A stretch of 64,000 bases of DNA from CALECP01 sp964389925. GTDB taxonomy: Bacteria > Chloroflexota > Anaerolineae > Promineifilales > Promineifilaceae. The first letter of the stretch is position 1. Every line of letters starts with the position of its first letter. A program made the position numbers and the translations under genes. The notes under the pieces are model-generated. The model saw only the letters and a list, made by a program, of their open reading frames with translations. It was not told the DNA's origin and made no database searches. The DNA lies in assembly GCA_964389925.1 (NCBI GenBank), contig CAYMGE010000001.1, positions 62,001 through 126,000 of the forward strand. The letters are read 5' to 3'. Positions 26,947 through 36,214 of the stretch are shown here, piece by piece.

Positions 26947-28634
26947 GTCTGCGGGTTCTCACAATTTTCTAGCTGCACGATCAACGTCTCCATCTCTGCC
27001 ATTGAAAGTGTCTGCCCCGCCTTGATCGAGGCTGTCTTGCACGCCTTTTTAATCATCGCCTCCTCAATCTCCGTCTGCATCAAGGTCGTCTCACTCTCCA
27101 AATCGTCCACCATAGCCCGCAACGCCTCACTTGGGTCTATATTCGAGAGCAACGCGGGGACAGAGCGGACAACAAACGTCTGTGGGCCGAATGGCTCGAT
27201 GACAAACCCGATCTTTGCCAAGATGAGCGAGTTGTCTTCGAGTAAGGACACTTGGTCAGGGCGTACCTGTACAGGCATCCCTGTCACCAACTGCTGCGAT
27301 GAGACGGCACGTTCGCCCCACTGCGTCATGAACTGTTCATACATGACGCGCTCATGCGCGGCGTGCTGGTCGATGAGAAACATCCCGTCAGGCCCTTCGG
27401 TGATGATATAGCTGTTGCGAACCTGACCGATGACGCGCATGATGGGCAGGCGGTCGCCTCCCACATTTTTTGCTGCACGAGGGTCGAGCGATAGTTGTGG
27501 GTTAGGGGTAGGTGGGGGCGGGTTGCCCCAATCAAGCGGCCGATTTTGTGCATGGTCACGGCGCGGTTCGATGCGCGTGTCATCCCAACGCTCACCGACC
27601 ACTTGCTCAAACGTTGAATTTACAGAACGCACGGGGGCAGCATCGAGTAACGTCTCGCGCACTGTTGTCTGAACGAGCTTAAACAGTTGGCTAGGGTTTT
27701 GGAAGCGAACTTCTGTTTTCATCGGGTGGACGTTGACATCCACCTCGTCAAATGGCATTTCGATGAAGAGTGCGGCTAATGGAAAACGCCCTGATGGGAG
27801 GAAGGTGTGGTATGCCTCAATCAAGGCATAGGTCAATCGCTGATCTTTGATCCATCGGCCGTTAACAAACAAACTAATATGGCTGCGATTGCTGCGATGC
27901 AAACTCGGTGGGCTGATAAACCCCTTAACTGTGACAGAACCCTCAGTGGAGGTGGGGTTGAGTGGTAGAAATTGGCGGCCGATTTCCACGCCATAGACAG
28001 CCAGCAGCGCATCGCGCAGTTCACCACTACCCGGCGATTTGAACGTTTCTCGGCCGTTGTGGGTCAGGCGAAAACGCACACCGGGATAGGCCAGCGCGAC
28101 GCGGGTGATAATTTCGTCGATGGCACGTTTTTCACTGGTAACAGATTTGAGAAACTTGAGACGGGCAGGTGTATTAAAAAAGAGATTCTCGACAGAGATG
28201 ACCGTCCCCTGTGGTGCGCCAACCACTTCACGCTGAACGATATTGCCGCCTTCTAACACGAGGCGGATGCCGCTTGTCGCGCCAATCAAGCGTGTGACAA
28301 TGGTTAGCTGGGTAACGGAAGCGATGGCGGCGAGGGCTTCGCCGCGAAAGCCGAGCGTTTGGATGGCGGCGAGGGTCTCGGCCGATTCCAGCTTACTCGT
28401 CGCGTGGCGCAAAAACGCTGTTTCAACCTCCCCGGCCGCTATTCCGCACCCGTTGTCTGCCACTTGTAACAGCGATCTTCCCCCATTACGGATGTCCACG
28501 TTGATCGTCGTTGCACCTGCATCGAGTGCATTTTCGACAAGCTCTTTGACGGCCGAAGCGGGTCGCTCCACCACCTCCCCCGCCGCAATTTGCGAGGCCA
28601 ACTGTTCGGACAAAACCTTGATTGCCATAGCCAT
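26877..28634 (-). CDS. mutL: DNA mismatch repair protein MutL (endonuclease type)
   Basis: MutL couples mismatch recognition by MutS to strand removal. The N-terminal GHKL ATPase is clear: IAAGEVVERPASAVKELVENALDAGA, DNGCGI and LGFRGEALAAIASV. The C-terminal domain keeps the nicking-endonuclease motif DQHAAHERVMYE (DQHA-X2-E-X4-E, starting at residue 422), ACKTASIKAGQ and CPHGRP, which form the zinc site. This is the MutL type found in bacteria without MutH, where MutL itself nicks the new strand. Length 585 is normal. mutL is divergent from the secreted glycosidase across a 91-base gap. Confidence 0.96.
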   Translation of the reverse strand: MAMAIKVLSEQLASQIAAGEVVERPASAVKELVENALDAGATTINVDIRNGGRSLLQVADNGCGIAAGEVETAFLRHATSKLESAETLAAIQTLGFRGEALAAIASVTQLTIVTRLIGATSGIRLVLEGGNIVQREVVGAPQGTVISVENLFFNTPARLKFLKSVTSEKRAIDEIITRVALAYPGVRFRLTHNGRETFKSPGSGELRDALLAVYGVEIGRQFLPLNPTSTEGSVTVKGFISPPSLHRSNRSHISLFVNGRWIKDQRLTYALIEAYHTFLPSGRFPLAALFIEMPFDEVDVNVHPMKTEVRFQNPSQLFKLVQTTVRETLLDAAPVRSVNSTFEQVVGERWDDTRIEPRRDHAQNRPLDWGNPPPPTPNPQLSLDPRAAKNVGGDRLPIMRVIGQVRNSYIITEGPDGMFLIDQHAAHERVMYEQFMTQWGERAVSSQQLVTGMPVQVRPDQVSLLEDNSLILAKIGFVIEPFGPQTFVVRSVPALLSNIDPSEALRAMVDDLESETTLMQTEIEEAMIKKACKTASIKAGQTLSMAEMETLIVQLENCENPQTCPHGRPTLIHLSMGILARQFGR

Positions 28635-28725
28635 AATTATAGCTCATCTGTTTGAGATTTGAGCCAATGCTTAAAATCAAAATTCTTCACGCCATCTTGC
28701 CTTAAAACCCTTTACAATTCAATTT

Positions 28726-30513
28726 ATGGGAAAAGTCAGGGTCATTTCATTTCTAACCATTTTAGTCTGTTTTACACTTATCCAAACCGCAAACGCAGCA
28801 ACTTACGTCGGTATCCCACCATGGGAGATACAGCGAGATGTTGCAATTACGGATAAGTTAAGCCTCTCCTCAACACAGCCACGTGTTGGTCAAGCTGTTG
28901 TTGCCTACTTCACCATTCGCAACAATGGGGCAACACCCATTGATTTTCAGCGTATCGGTGTCGCCGTGCGCGGTCCAAACTGCTACAACCTAACTTGTGC
29001 AAAGGTCGCGGATTTTCATCTCAATAGTCACATGACGCTCGGTGTTGGCAAATCCTTCAGCTATCGGCAATCACGCACATTTGATGAACCCGGTCATTAT
29101 TTCGCACAAATCGTCTATCAATCTCCGCAAGGCAACTGGTTCTGGCTAAAAAGCGATGCGAGTTTCGACGTTCAGAGCGGCAACGTCGCAGTCCCAACTG
29201 GAAATGGTCGCGGTGTACAGGTTGCTGCCAATGTGACCCTAGAGACAACCTCAAAGCGGGCGAACGACATATACTATGCGAAGTTTGTGTTGCGAAATGA
29301 CAACCCGTTTGCAGTCACCTACAAAAAGATAGGGGTCGCCGTGCGCGGCCCTAATTGTGGGACACAAACGATGCACTGCAACAAAATCCACGACTTTCCA
29401 TACGCTGAAAACATTACAATTCCATCAGGTGGCACATACACTTATCGTAACTGGCAGCAAATCACGCGCTCAGGTGATTTTTTCATGCAAATTGCCACCC
29501 AAGATAGTTCTCATCGCTGGGGCTTTCTAGGGCGGACAACCAACTTCACGGTTCAGCCAGCCATAAACACACCGCGTAACTCACCCTTGCGTCTCTCTGC
29601 TCACTACCATCCTGTTTGGAATGAATTAGACACAGAGCGGCTGGCGTTAGCAAAATCGGCCGGTATCAGCCTAGTTCGCGTCGCCGTCGAATGGCGACGC
29701 TTGCAGCCAGATGGTGCAGGCGCGTTTGCTCCATGGTATAGCGGTGTGCTAGCCGACTTCCTGAATCGAGCCAATGGGCAGGGGATTCAGGTTTATTTAA
29801 TGGTCGCAGGGTCGCCCTGTTGGGCATCGGCCGACCCCCATAAAAATTGCGCCATCAATCGCTACAATCACAGCTACCCACCTGCCAATCCAACGCACTA
29901 CGCCAACGTCATGCGTGAATTGGTGCGACTACATGGCGATCAAGTCGTCGCGTGGGAGATTTGGAATGAGCCGAATATCGGCCGATTTTGGGCGCACCCC
30001 GACCCTATCGCTTACACCAATCTCCTCAAAGCCGCCTACCCTGCTATCAAAGCACAAAAGGGGAATGCGGTTGTTCTCGGTGGTGCAATTGCGGGAACGG
30101 ATTTCAACTTCCTACAAGGCATGTATGACCAAAATGCCGATCAGTTTTACGACGCTTTTGCGCTGCATCCCTACGTCAAAGCCTCCCCCATGGATTGCTC
30201 TATCTATCTGTGGTCATTTTACTGCGGTGTTGAAGGATTCCGCGCCATGATGATTCATAATGGTGACTACAAGCCCATTTGGTTTACGGAATTTGGCTGG
30301 AGTAGCCTAACCGTTGGCGAAAATAACCAGAGGCTCTATTTACAAGAGGCGGTTCAAGCGATGAGCCACTGGGATTTTGTCCCTGTCGCCTCATGGTACA
30401 ACCTGATCGACACCAACTTTGATAGCGGTGCGCCTAATTTTGAGCATCATATGGGGCTTTTCCGGCCGAATGGGCAACCCAAACCGGTCGCTCGTTGGTT
30501 GCAAGGTCGTTAA
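28726..30513 (+). CDS. Secreted clan GH-A glycoside hydrolase with two N-terminal Ig-like repeats
   Basis: A 595-residue exported protein. A signal peptide (about residues 1-25, ending NANAA-like) is followed by two tandem beta-sandwich domains of about 120 residues each; both carry the same signature GVAVRGPNC near residue 83 and residue 203, showing an internal duplication. The catalytic (beta/alpha)8 domain (about 290-595) has WNEPN with the acid/base Glu and WFTEFGWSS with the nucleophile Glu, as in clan GH-A families such as GH5, GH39 and related groups. It probably degrades an external polysaccharide or acts on the cell's own sheath. Family and substrate are not decided. Confidence 0.85.
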   Translation: MGKVRVISFLTILVCFTLIQTANAATYVGIPPWEIQRDVAITDKLSLSSTQPRVGQAVVAYFTIRNNGATPIDFQRIGVAVRGPNCYNLTCAKVADFHLNSHMTLGVGKSFSYRQSRTFDEPGHYFAQIVYQSPQGNWFWLKSDASFDVQSGNVAVPTGNGRGVQVAANVTLETTSKRANDIYYAKFVLRNDNPFAVTYKKIGVAVRGPNCGTQTMHCNKIHDFPYAENITIPSGGTYTYRNWQQITRSGDFFMQIATQDSSHRWGFLGRTTNFTVQPAINTPRNSPLRLSAHYHPVWNELDTERLALAKSAGISLVRVAVEWRRLQPDGAGAFAPWYSGVLADFLNRANGQGIQVYLMVAGSPCWASADPHKNCAINRYNHSYPPANPTHYANVMRELVRLHGDQVVAWEIWNEPNIGRFWAHPDPIAYTNLLKAAYPAIKAQKGNAVVLGGAIAGTDFNFLQGMYDQNADQFYDAFALHPYVKASPMDCSIYLWSFYCGVEGFRAMMIHNGDYKPIWFTEFGWSSLTVGENNQRLYLQEAVQAMSHWDFVPVASWYNLIDTNFDSGAPNFEHHMGLFRPNGQPKPVARWLQGR

Positions 30514-30553
30514 GTACTCGGTATTCGGTCAGAAATAATCGTTATAGCGTAAA

Positions 30554-31255
30554 TTAGGGGAAGAGGCGACGCGCTTTGATTTCAGCAACTGCGTTGTCTT
30601 GATAACGATAAAGTTTGGCGGGGCGGCCTTCGCCTGAGCGGGATTTTTTGCCTGTTTCTTGGATAATATCGGCCGACAAAATCTTGCGCCGAAAGTTACG
30701 CTTATCCAGCTTCTCCGCCAGCACAATCTCATACGCCTGTTGTAGCGATGAGAGCGTGAACTCATTGGGGAGCAGTTCAAACCCAACAGATGTATATTCG
30801 AGCTTATAGCGCAGGCGTTGCAGCGCATAATCAACAATAGTGGCGTGATCGAAGGCGAGCTTCGGCCGATCATAAACAGAAAACCACTGTAGCGGCGCGT
30901 CGGCGGCCGGCTCTTCGATAATCGTGTAGGGAACGAGCGCAGAGTAAGCTACTGTAATCACGTGCCGACGCGGGTCGCGTTGTGGGTCACCAAACGTAAA
31001 TAACTGTTCGATGTAAACTGATTCCAAACCTGTCTTTGCTGCTAGCTGTCGGGCTGCGGCCGATTCCAACGACTCATCTATCTGCACAAAGCCACCCGGC
31101 AATGACCACAATCCAACAAATGGTTGACGAGATCGCTGTACCAACAAAACGCGCAAATCGCTCTGTCCCATTGCCAGTGAAAAGATGACCACATCGACAG
31201 TAACAGAAGGGCGATCATAGCGATCTAAGTTGTGGAAAGTTTGAGAGATTTGCAT
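30554..31255 (-). CDS. NrtR-like Nudix-domain transcriptional regulator
   Basis: This protein (233 residues from ATG 31255) has an N-terminal Nudix fold and a C-terminal winged-helix DNA-binding region (FTLSSLQQAYEIVLAEKLDKRNFRRKIL...GRPAKLYRY), the layout of NrtR regulators of NAD and sugar metabolism. The Nudix box is degenerate: in GX5EX7REUXEEXGU the metal-binding residues read R69-Q70 and A73-K74 instead of RE and EE, so hydrolysis is unlikely and ADP-ribose or a related ligand is probably sensed. No NAD biosynthesis gene is adjacent. A TTG start at 31306 is also possible. Operator sites were not found. Confidence 0.85.
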   Translation of the reverse strand: MQISQTFHNLDRYDRPSVTVDVVIFSLAMGQSDLRVLLVQRSRQPFVGLWSLPGGFVQIDESLESAAARQLAAKTGLESVYIEQLFTFGDPQRDPRRHVITVAYSALVPYTIIEEPAADAPLQWFSVYDRPKLAFDHATIVDYALQRLRYKLEYTSVGFELLPNEFTLSSLQQAYEIVLAEKLDKRNFRRKILSADIIQETGKKSRSGEGRPAKLYRYQDNAVAEIKARRLFP

Positions 31256-31317
31256 GGGATCGTTACAAATTGCAAGCTGTGAGGAGAAATTATTCACAGC
31301 AAGCAACGGCTGGTCAT

Positions 31318-31758
31318 TTAAGGCTCAGGCGGGGATGTTGAAACAGGGCGTTTTGGTGGATCGCGGTCGGTCAGAAGATACCACCACATCATCCATTCTT
31401 CCGCACTAAGGGCAGGGTCGGGTGTTGGCAATGGGGTTGCCGTCGGTTCTGGTGGTAGCAGCGTTTCCATGACCACAACGCGCACTTCTCCAGCTAAAAC
31501 ACGTCGTGCCTCCCCGCGATTGTAATCTTCTACTTGGGATGGGCTTGTCACATATTGCAGTGTTGCCGTCAACTCGGCCGCCACCGTCATCTCTGCAAAA
31601 AGCTGAACCTCAACAGTCGCCTCGCTCGCTTCCACTGCGTCAAGGGCTGCTTGATTTTGGTTGACACCAAGCATAATCAGCAATGCAACGAGAACTGCGA
31701 GTCCAAGTAAAAATTGCGTGAGGGTAATTGAAAAACGCCGAATCCGCTGGTCGTTCAT
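31318..31758 (-). CDS. FtsB/DivIC-like single-pass membrane protein
   Basis: About 146 residues: a short basic N-terminus (NDQRIRRF), one membrane helix (about 11-32), a helical segment rich in Ala/Glu (ALDAVEASEATVEVQLFAEM), then LQYVTSPSQVEDYNRGEARRVLAGEVRVV, which has the arrangement of the C-terminal part of septum formation initiator proteins FtsB/DivIC, and a Pro/Thr-rich tail. Such proteins form part of the FtsQLB divisome complex. The match is by pattern only. ATG at 31758 is preferred to an upstream in-frame start at 31794. It lies between the NrtR-like gene and an M50-like protease on the same strand. Confidence 0.55.
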   Translation of the reverse strand: MNDQRIRRFSITLTQFLLGLAVLVALLIMLGVNQNQAALDAVEASEATVEVQLFAEMTVAAELTATLQYVTSPSQVEDYNRGEARRVLAGEVRVVVMETLLPPEPTATPLPTPDPALSAEEWMMWWYLLTDRDPPKRPVSTSPPEP

Positions 31759-31801
31759 AGCTTGAATGGTACAGGGTTGAATCAGCAGTGGCAAGAACTA
31801 T

Positions 31802-32578
31802 TTAATGATAGTGAATTCGCCGATTGAGCAATCGGCCGAAAAGTGCCTCTAACGCCAATATCAGAATGATAAATATCCCATTGACCAAAATCGTCAGTGT
31901 AAAAGCGACACCCAAATAGCTAAAAAGTTGCGAGAGCGGTGCGGCCAAATCGCGCATGAGCGCATCACCTGCCCCTAGAAAGTAAACGCCAATCATGATC
32001 GTCACCACTGTGAGCAGTAAGAAAGGCCACTCCCGACGGTCAGATGGGCTTGGAAGCATCGAGTTGCTGATGGCAAATAGCAAATAGAGCCAAAGAAAGG
32101 TGCTTGGCGTTGTCACTATACGAACAATCTCGGCTGTTAACAGTTCAGCGTTTAGTTGTCGGCCGAGATTAGGGATGTTGAGGGCATATCGGCCGATTGC
32201 CCACACTGCAAACGTGCCAGATGCAAAAGGGGCAGCTCCGATGAGACTGCCCCGAATTGGCATAGGGATACGCCCTTCGTAATACTCAATGTAGCCTAGC
32301 CGCAAGCGGCCGTTTGGTTGAACTTCTGGAAAGATTGAAAATCGCCCTGTCCGCACCAGTAATCCAAGTGCTGTCACATAGTGACTTAACTCATGCAAAA
32401 ACACACCCGGCAATAAAATCAGCGCGTAAATGTAAATCGAAGCGACTTCGTTCGCTGTGATCAGATAGATCAACCCTTGCAAGCGACGATGAATCCACCG
32501 TTCCAATAACAGCAGAATGGGAAATGTAAAAGCCAACCAAAGAAATGGTGTTAAAAGCTCTTCCACAATAAGGCACAA
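31802..32578 (-). CDS. Membrane metalloprotease-like protein (M50-like)
   Basis: This 258-residue polytopic protein has about six membrane segments. The second carries HELSH (HEXXH), the zinc site of intramembrane metalloproteases, within LPGVFLHELSHYVTALGL, and later residues ISNSMLPSPSDRREW resemble the NxxPxxxxDG-like third-ligand motif of M50 proteases in a diverged form. Site-2 proteases release membrane-bound regulators. The diverged third motif leaves room for a non-proteolytic function. It follows tpiA on the same strand with about 80 bases between. Confidence 0.7.
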   Translation of the reverse strand: MCLIVEELLTPFLWLAFTFPILLLLERWIHRRLQGLIYLITANEVASIYIYALILLPGVFLHELSHYVTALGLLVRTGRFSIFPEVQPNGRLRLGYIEYYEGRIPMPIRGSLIGAAPFASGTFAVWAIGRYALNIPNLGRQLNAELLTAEIVRIVTTPSTFLWLYLLFAISNSMLPSPSDRREWPFLLLTVVTIMIGVYFLGAGDALMRDLAAPLSQLFSYLGVAFTLTILVNGIFIILILALEALFGRLLNRRIHYH

Positions 32579-32659
32579 GGGGCGGAGTTGCGAAGTCAGA
32601 ATCGGTTGTACGTTTTGACTTCACAACGACGCTTCTTACTGTCTGTACAAGCATGTCAC

Positions 32660-33424
32660 TTAATCTGCTGTCGTCACGCCATTTTTCACTAACTCGATAA
32701 ATCCAGTTTGCAAGCTGGCTCCGCCAACCAACGCTCCGTCAATGTCGGGTTGTGCCATGTAGTCAGCGATGTTGTGTGCCTTGACGCTACCACCATATTG
32801 AATGCGGATCTGTTGAGCGACCTCAGCACCGTAGAGTTCGGTCAGCGTGTCGCGGACGCATGTTCTGCACGAATGCTGTGCATCTTCTTTTGTGGCACTT
32901 TTGCCCGTTCCAATCGCCCAAATCGGTTCATAGGCAAAAACGAGCGTTGGGGCTTGCTCGGCCGAAATCCCCTCAACCGCCAAGGCAACTTGCTGACTCA
33001 CGATGTTGTGTGTCTCTCCTGCCTCATTCTGCTCCAAGCTCTCACCAACACAGATAATTGGCACAATCCCATGCTCAAGAGCTTTTTTCACTTTGGCGTT
33101 CACGCCTGCATCTGTCTCGCCAAAGAACTGCCGTCGCTCCGAATGCCCCAAAATAACGTACTGACAATACTCGGCCACCATGTTGGGTGCGAGTTCACCC
33201 GTGAATGCACCACTCTCCTTAAAATACATATTTTGCGCCCCAATCCCGACATTTGACCCCTCGGCCGCCGCCGCCGCCGCAGGAATCGCAATCGCCGTTG
33301 GGCAGAACGCAACCTCAACGCCCTCAATTGCGCTCAGTGCATCTTTAACTTCCGAAATAAACGCCGCCGCTTCCGTCGCCGTTTTGTTCATTTTCCAGTT
33401 TCCAGCAATAAATGGTATTCTCAT
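32660..33424 (-). CDS. tpiA: Triosephosphate isomerase
   Basis: TpiA interconverts dihydroxyacetone phosphate and glyceraldehyde 3-phosphate. Signatures present: GNWKMNKT near the N-terminus (catalytic Lys), GHSERR (catalytic His), VFAYEPIWAIGTGKSA (catalytic Glu and flexible loop 6), IQYGGSVK and GALVGGASL (phosphate binding). Length 254 is standard. The helix after loop 6 carries two unusual cysteines (QHSCRTCVRD). It lies between rny and the M50-like gene rather than with gap/pgk. Confidence 0.96.
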   Translation of the reverse strand: MRIPFIAGNWKMNKTATEAAAFISEVKDALSAIEGVEVAFCPTAIAIPAAAAAAEGSNVGIGAQNMYFKESGAFTGELAPNMVAEYCQYVILGHSERRQFFGETDAGVNAKVKKALEHGIVPIICVGESLEQNEAGETHNIVSQQVALAVEGISAEQAPTLVFAYEPIWAIGTGKSATKEDAQHSCRTCVRDTLTELYGAEVAQQIRIQYGGSVKAHNIADYMAQPDIDGALVGGASLQTGFIELVKNGVTTAD

Positions 33425-33437
33425 ATTTTTGGTTTCT

Positions 33438-33486
33438 AATAGCTAGCTGTTAGTGATTTGTTTTCACTAACCACTAGCAACTACTC
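33438..33486. repeat. Short inverted/heptamer repeat, rny-tpiA gap
   Basis: The gap contains GTTAGTGA...TTCACTAAC, an 8-bp hairpin, and ACTAGCAACTA, an inverted form of the CTAGTTG heptamer seen at 39942-39960. This is the same class of short-word intergenic repeat as that near cdaA. Confidence 0.55.
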
Positions 33487-35037
33487 TTATTTTGCATATC
33501 CAACCGCACGTGTCTCTCGGATAATCGTCACCTGAATCTGACCGGGATACTGCATACTTTCCTCAACCGTTTTGGCTATGTCTTTGGCCAAACGGGTTGC
33601 AGCCAAATCATCAATCTTATCTGGCTTGACTAATACGCGAATTTCACGCCCAGCTTGTAGCGCGTAAGCACTATCCACGCCCTCAAACGAGGCCGCAATA
33701 TCTTCCAATGTCCGTACACGTTTGATGTAGTTCTCCAGACTCTCACGTCGTGCGCCGGGGCGTGCGCCCGAAATTGCATCGGCCGCCTCCACCAGCACCG
33801 CCTCAACCGACTCTTGATCCACCTCATGGTGATGCGCTGCAATCGCATGGACAACGGGGCGCGGAACCTTAAACCGTTTTGCATATTCCGCACCGAGCAT
33901 GGCGTGCGTGCCTTCTTGATTATGATCCATCGCTTTGCCTAAATCATGCAACAGGCCGCCCATTTTGGCAATATCGACGTTTGCACCAATCTCGGCCGCC
34001 AGCATCGCCGCGATTTTAGCCGTTTCTACCGAATGATGAAGCTGATTTTGTCCATAGGAGGTGCGAAAACGTAGCCGACCCAGCATTTTGATAACTTCAC
34101 GATGCAACCCATGCACGTTTGCTTCGTAAGCTGCTTGCTCGCCAGACTCTTTAATCACTTTTTCGACTTCTTTGCCCATGTCTTTGACCACTTTCTCGAT
34201 CCGCGCGGGATGAATGCGCCCATCTGTGACGAGCTTGTGTAACGCACGCGCCGCGATCTCACGACGCACTGGATCAAAGCTACTCACGCTGACCGCTTCG
34301 GGCGTATCGTCTACAACAATGTCAACCCCTGCGGCCTGTTCAAAGGCGCGGATGTTACGACCGTTTCGGCCGATGATCCGCCCCTTCATTTCCTCACTTG
34401 GAATGGCAACCGTTGTTGAAGTTGTCTCCGCAACGTGACTACTAGCAATGCGCTGAATTGCCGTCGAAATATGTTTACGAGCTAACTCTTCCGCATTCTC
34501 ACGCGCTCGCTCCTCCACCTCACGCATGACACGCGCCATATCTTGCCGCGCCTCCTGCTCTGCCATTGTCAAGACCTCTTTGCGAGCCTCCTCTTGTGTC
34601 AACTTAGCAATTTCTTCTAACTTGGCCTGATGCTTACTTTCACTTCCCTGAACTCTCGCTTCTCGTCTATCAAGCGAACTTTGTCGCTTATTTAATCTCT
34701 GATCGCGTGTGTCAAGTTTTTTCAACCGTCTGTCCAACTCACCACGCATATTGTCAACACGTTCTTCCGAACGTGCTAAATCTGCAAAGCGTTTTTGAAT
34801 CGCCTTATCTGCTTCACCACGTAGCGACTTTGCCTCGCTACGCGCCATTGCCTCAATCGCTTCGGCCTCCTTAATCGCCTCTCTTCTACGCTGATTAAGC
34901 TCGGTTTGGAGCATTGCTTCACGTTTTTCAAGATCAGGCTGCGCGATCTGTCGCCAATAGGCAATAGCTCCCGCGCCTGCAACGATGAGACCGATGACGA
35001 GGCCAACAAGCCCCGCGATTACCACCGGTATGGTCAT
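33487..35037 (-). CDS. rny: Ribonuclease Y
   Basis: RNase Y is the membrane-bound endoribonuclease that starts mRNA decay in many Gram-positive-like bacteria. The 516-residue protein has an N-terminal membrane helix (about 1-27), a long charged coiled coil (about 30-200), a KH domain with GRIIGRNGRNIR, and an HD domain with LLHDLGKAMDH for metal-dependent phosphodiesterase activity, ending with the characteristic VTIIRETRAVGYAK. Length matches the family. It follows recX on the same strand, an adjacency common in many phyla. Confidence 0.96.
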   Translation of the reverse strand: MTIPVVIAGLVGLVIGLIVAGAGAIAYWRQIAQPDLEKREAMLQTELNQRRREAIKEAEAIEAMARSEAKSLRGEADKAIQKRFADLARSEERVDNMRGELDRRLKKLDTRDQRLNKRQSSLDRREARVQGSESKHQAKLEEIAKLTQEEARKEVLTMAEQEARQDMARVMREVEERARENAEELARKHISTAIQRIASSHVAETTSTTVAIPSEEMKGRIIGRNGRNIRAFEQAAGVDIVVDDTPEAVSVSSFDPVRREIAARALHKLVTDGRIHPARIEKVVKDMGKEVEKVIKESGEQAAYEANVHGLHREVIKMLGRLRFRTSYGQNQLHHSVETAKIAAMLAAEIGANVDIAKMGGLLHDLGKAMDHNQEGTHAMLGAEYAKRFKVPRPVVHAIAAHHHEVDQESVEAVLVEAADAISGARPGARRESLENYIKRVRTLEDIAASFEGVDSAYALQAGREIRVLVKPDKIDDLAATRLAKDIAKTVEESMQYPGQIQVTIIRETRAVGYAK

Positions 35038-35061
35038 TTTATAAACTCCTCAATTTTTAAT

Positions 35062-35123
35062 GAGCAGGATGCAGTAAGCAGCTCACGATAACATTTAACG
35101 ATGCTGCTCACTGTCATCCTGCT
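35062..35123. repeat. Imperfect inverted repeat overlapping recX 3' end
   Basis: GAGCAGGATG (35062-35071) followed by AGTAAGCAGC pairs imperfectly with GCTGCTCACTG and CATCCTGCTG (ending near 35123), forming a long hairpin that extends into the last nine or so codons of recX (QQDDSEQHR). The repeat therefore encodes the protein's terminus and may act as an mRNA 3' structure. Confidence 0.5.
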
Positions 35124-35757
35124 GACTGTTTGCGCGTTCTTCCATGATACGTTCCCATAAGTCACGCACCACATCCCGAACCACGCTATAGCTAAAGCCG
35201 CGCCCTGCTAGGTAGCGGCTCATTTTGTGGCGAAAGTCTTCCTCGTCCAGATGCACCCAGCGATACATGCGTTTTTCGGCCGCATTGCGTGCGCTCGTCT
35301 CAACATCTAGCTCGCTCAAAACTTCATCAATTATCTCGCTGTCAATCCCTTTTTGCCGCAACTCTTGGGATAAAACAAAAGGGCTACGCGGCTTAAACTG
35401 CTCGCGCTGGCGCACCCAATAGCGTGTAAATTCCCAATCATCACACAGCTTTAGCTCAGTCAATCGCACGATCACTGCCTCAATGATGACAGGCGCGTAC
35501 TCTTTCCCCGCTAGATTGCGTCGAATCTCCCATTCGCTACGTGGTCTGTGTGCCAAAAATCTGAACGCGCTCTGTTTGCCCGCTTCCAGTGCAGCCTCAT
35601 CCTGAATGACGGCAATCTCCTCCTCCGTCAAAATTTGCCCAACGCGCAAACCCATTGCCACAATTGCCGGTACGCCAAATGCAAATGAATCATCCAAAAA
35701 AAGGCTGACACGATCTTTGTTGCGCTGCTGCTGTTTCAAAGCGGTAATTTTTGGCAT
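35095..35757 (-). CDS. recX: Regulatory protein RecX
   Basis: RecX limits RecA filament growth during recombination and the SOS response. The 220-residue protein has the repeated three-helix units of the family: AFRFLAHRPRSEWEIRRNL, FTRYWVRQREQFKPRSPFVLSQELRQKGI and a third unit near FRHKMSRYLAGRGFSYSVVRDVV. An N-terminal beta segment (DRVSLFLDDSFAFGVP) is as in long RecX proteins. recA, its usual neighbour, is not in the window; rny follows. Confidence 0.9.
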   Translation of the reverse strand: MPKITALKQQQRNKDRVSLFLDDSFAFGVPAIVAMGLRVGQILTEEEIAVIQDEAALEAGKQSAFRFLAHRPRSEWEIRRNLAGKEYAPVIIEAVIVRLTELKLCDDWEFTRYWVRQREQFKPRSPFVLSQELRQKGIDSEIIDEVLSELDVETSARNAAEKRMYRWVHLDEEDFRHKMSRYLAGRGFSYSVVRDVVRDLWERIMEERANSQQDDSEQHR

Positions 35758-36214
35758 TATTCAGATCAAAAAAACCGTAGCTGGTAATGCCATACTACGG
35801 TTTCGATATATGCGATCAACTCACACGTGTATCTCACGTGCTTCACAAATTTATGGGGCAATGGCGTTTTCGGCCGCTAGAATCAGCCCATCAAAACCTA
35901 TTAATTGGTCAAAACGGTGGCAGTTCGCTCATCTCAGAAACTGTAAATTTCGAGACAGTATCTTTATCATCTGTCCCGTTCTTTCAATCAATAACTGCCT
36001 CGGTTTTGCTTACAATTCTCTGCCCATTTGTGTGGAGAGGGAATCCTTCTCCCTATTGTTGAATCAACCCATTCGCATTGTGCGAATTGAACATCTGCCC
36101 ATCATGGACAGTTAGTCATCGAAATTCGTAAAGTGGCAATTGCCAATAATAAAAAGATAACCAAATTGTAACCCAAAAGAGTACAGTTAACATATTTGGT
36201 GCAACATTGAGATA
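35758..36214. other. Intergenic region with a bidirectional terminator-like hairpin and short palindromes
   Basis: 457 bases between recX (minus, transcribed leftward) and the end of the ABC exporter operon. It contains the hairpin AAACCGTAG/CTACGGTTT (35772-35780 with 35795-35803), a perfect ATTCGCA-TTG-TGCGAAT hairpin (36071-36087), and CACGTG pairs near 35825-35845. The recX promoter should lie here. Plus-strand open frames exist but show no recognisable protein. Confidence 0.45.
35772..35803. terminator. Hairpin with flanking A/T run at recX start side
   Basis: A 9-bp perfect stem AAACCGTAG/CTACGGTTT with a 14-base loop; read on the minus strand the distal arm continues into TTTTTTTGATC. 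It sits 15 bases upstream of the recX ATG, so it either stops a transcript entering recX or acts in its leader. Confidence 0.5.

Noticed and set aside
35606..36115. Plus-strand 169-codon frame over recX start and the following gap
   Set aside because: It is antisense to recX in its first part, lacks a ribosome binding site and shows no recognisable domain.
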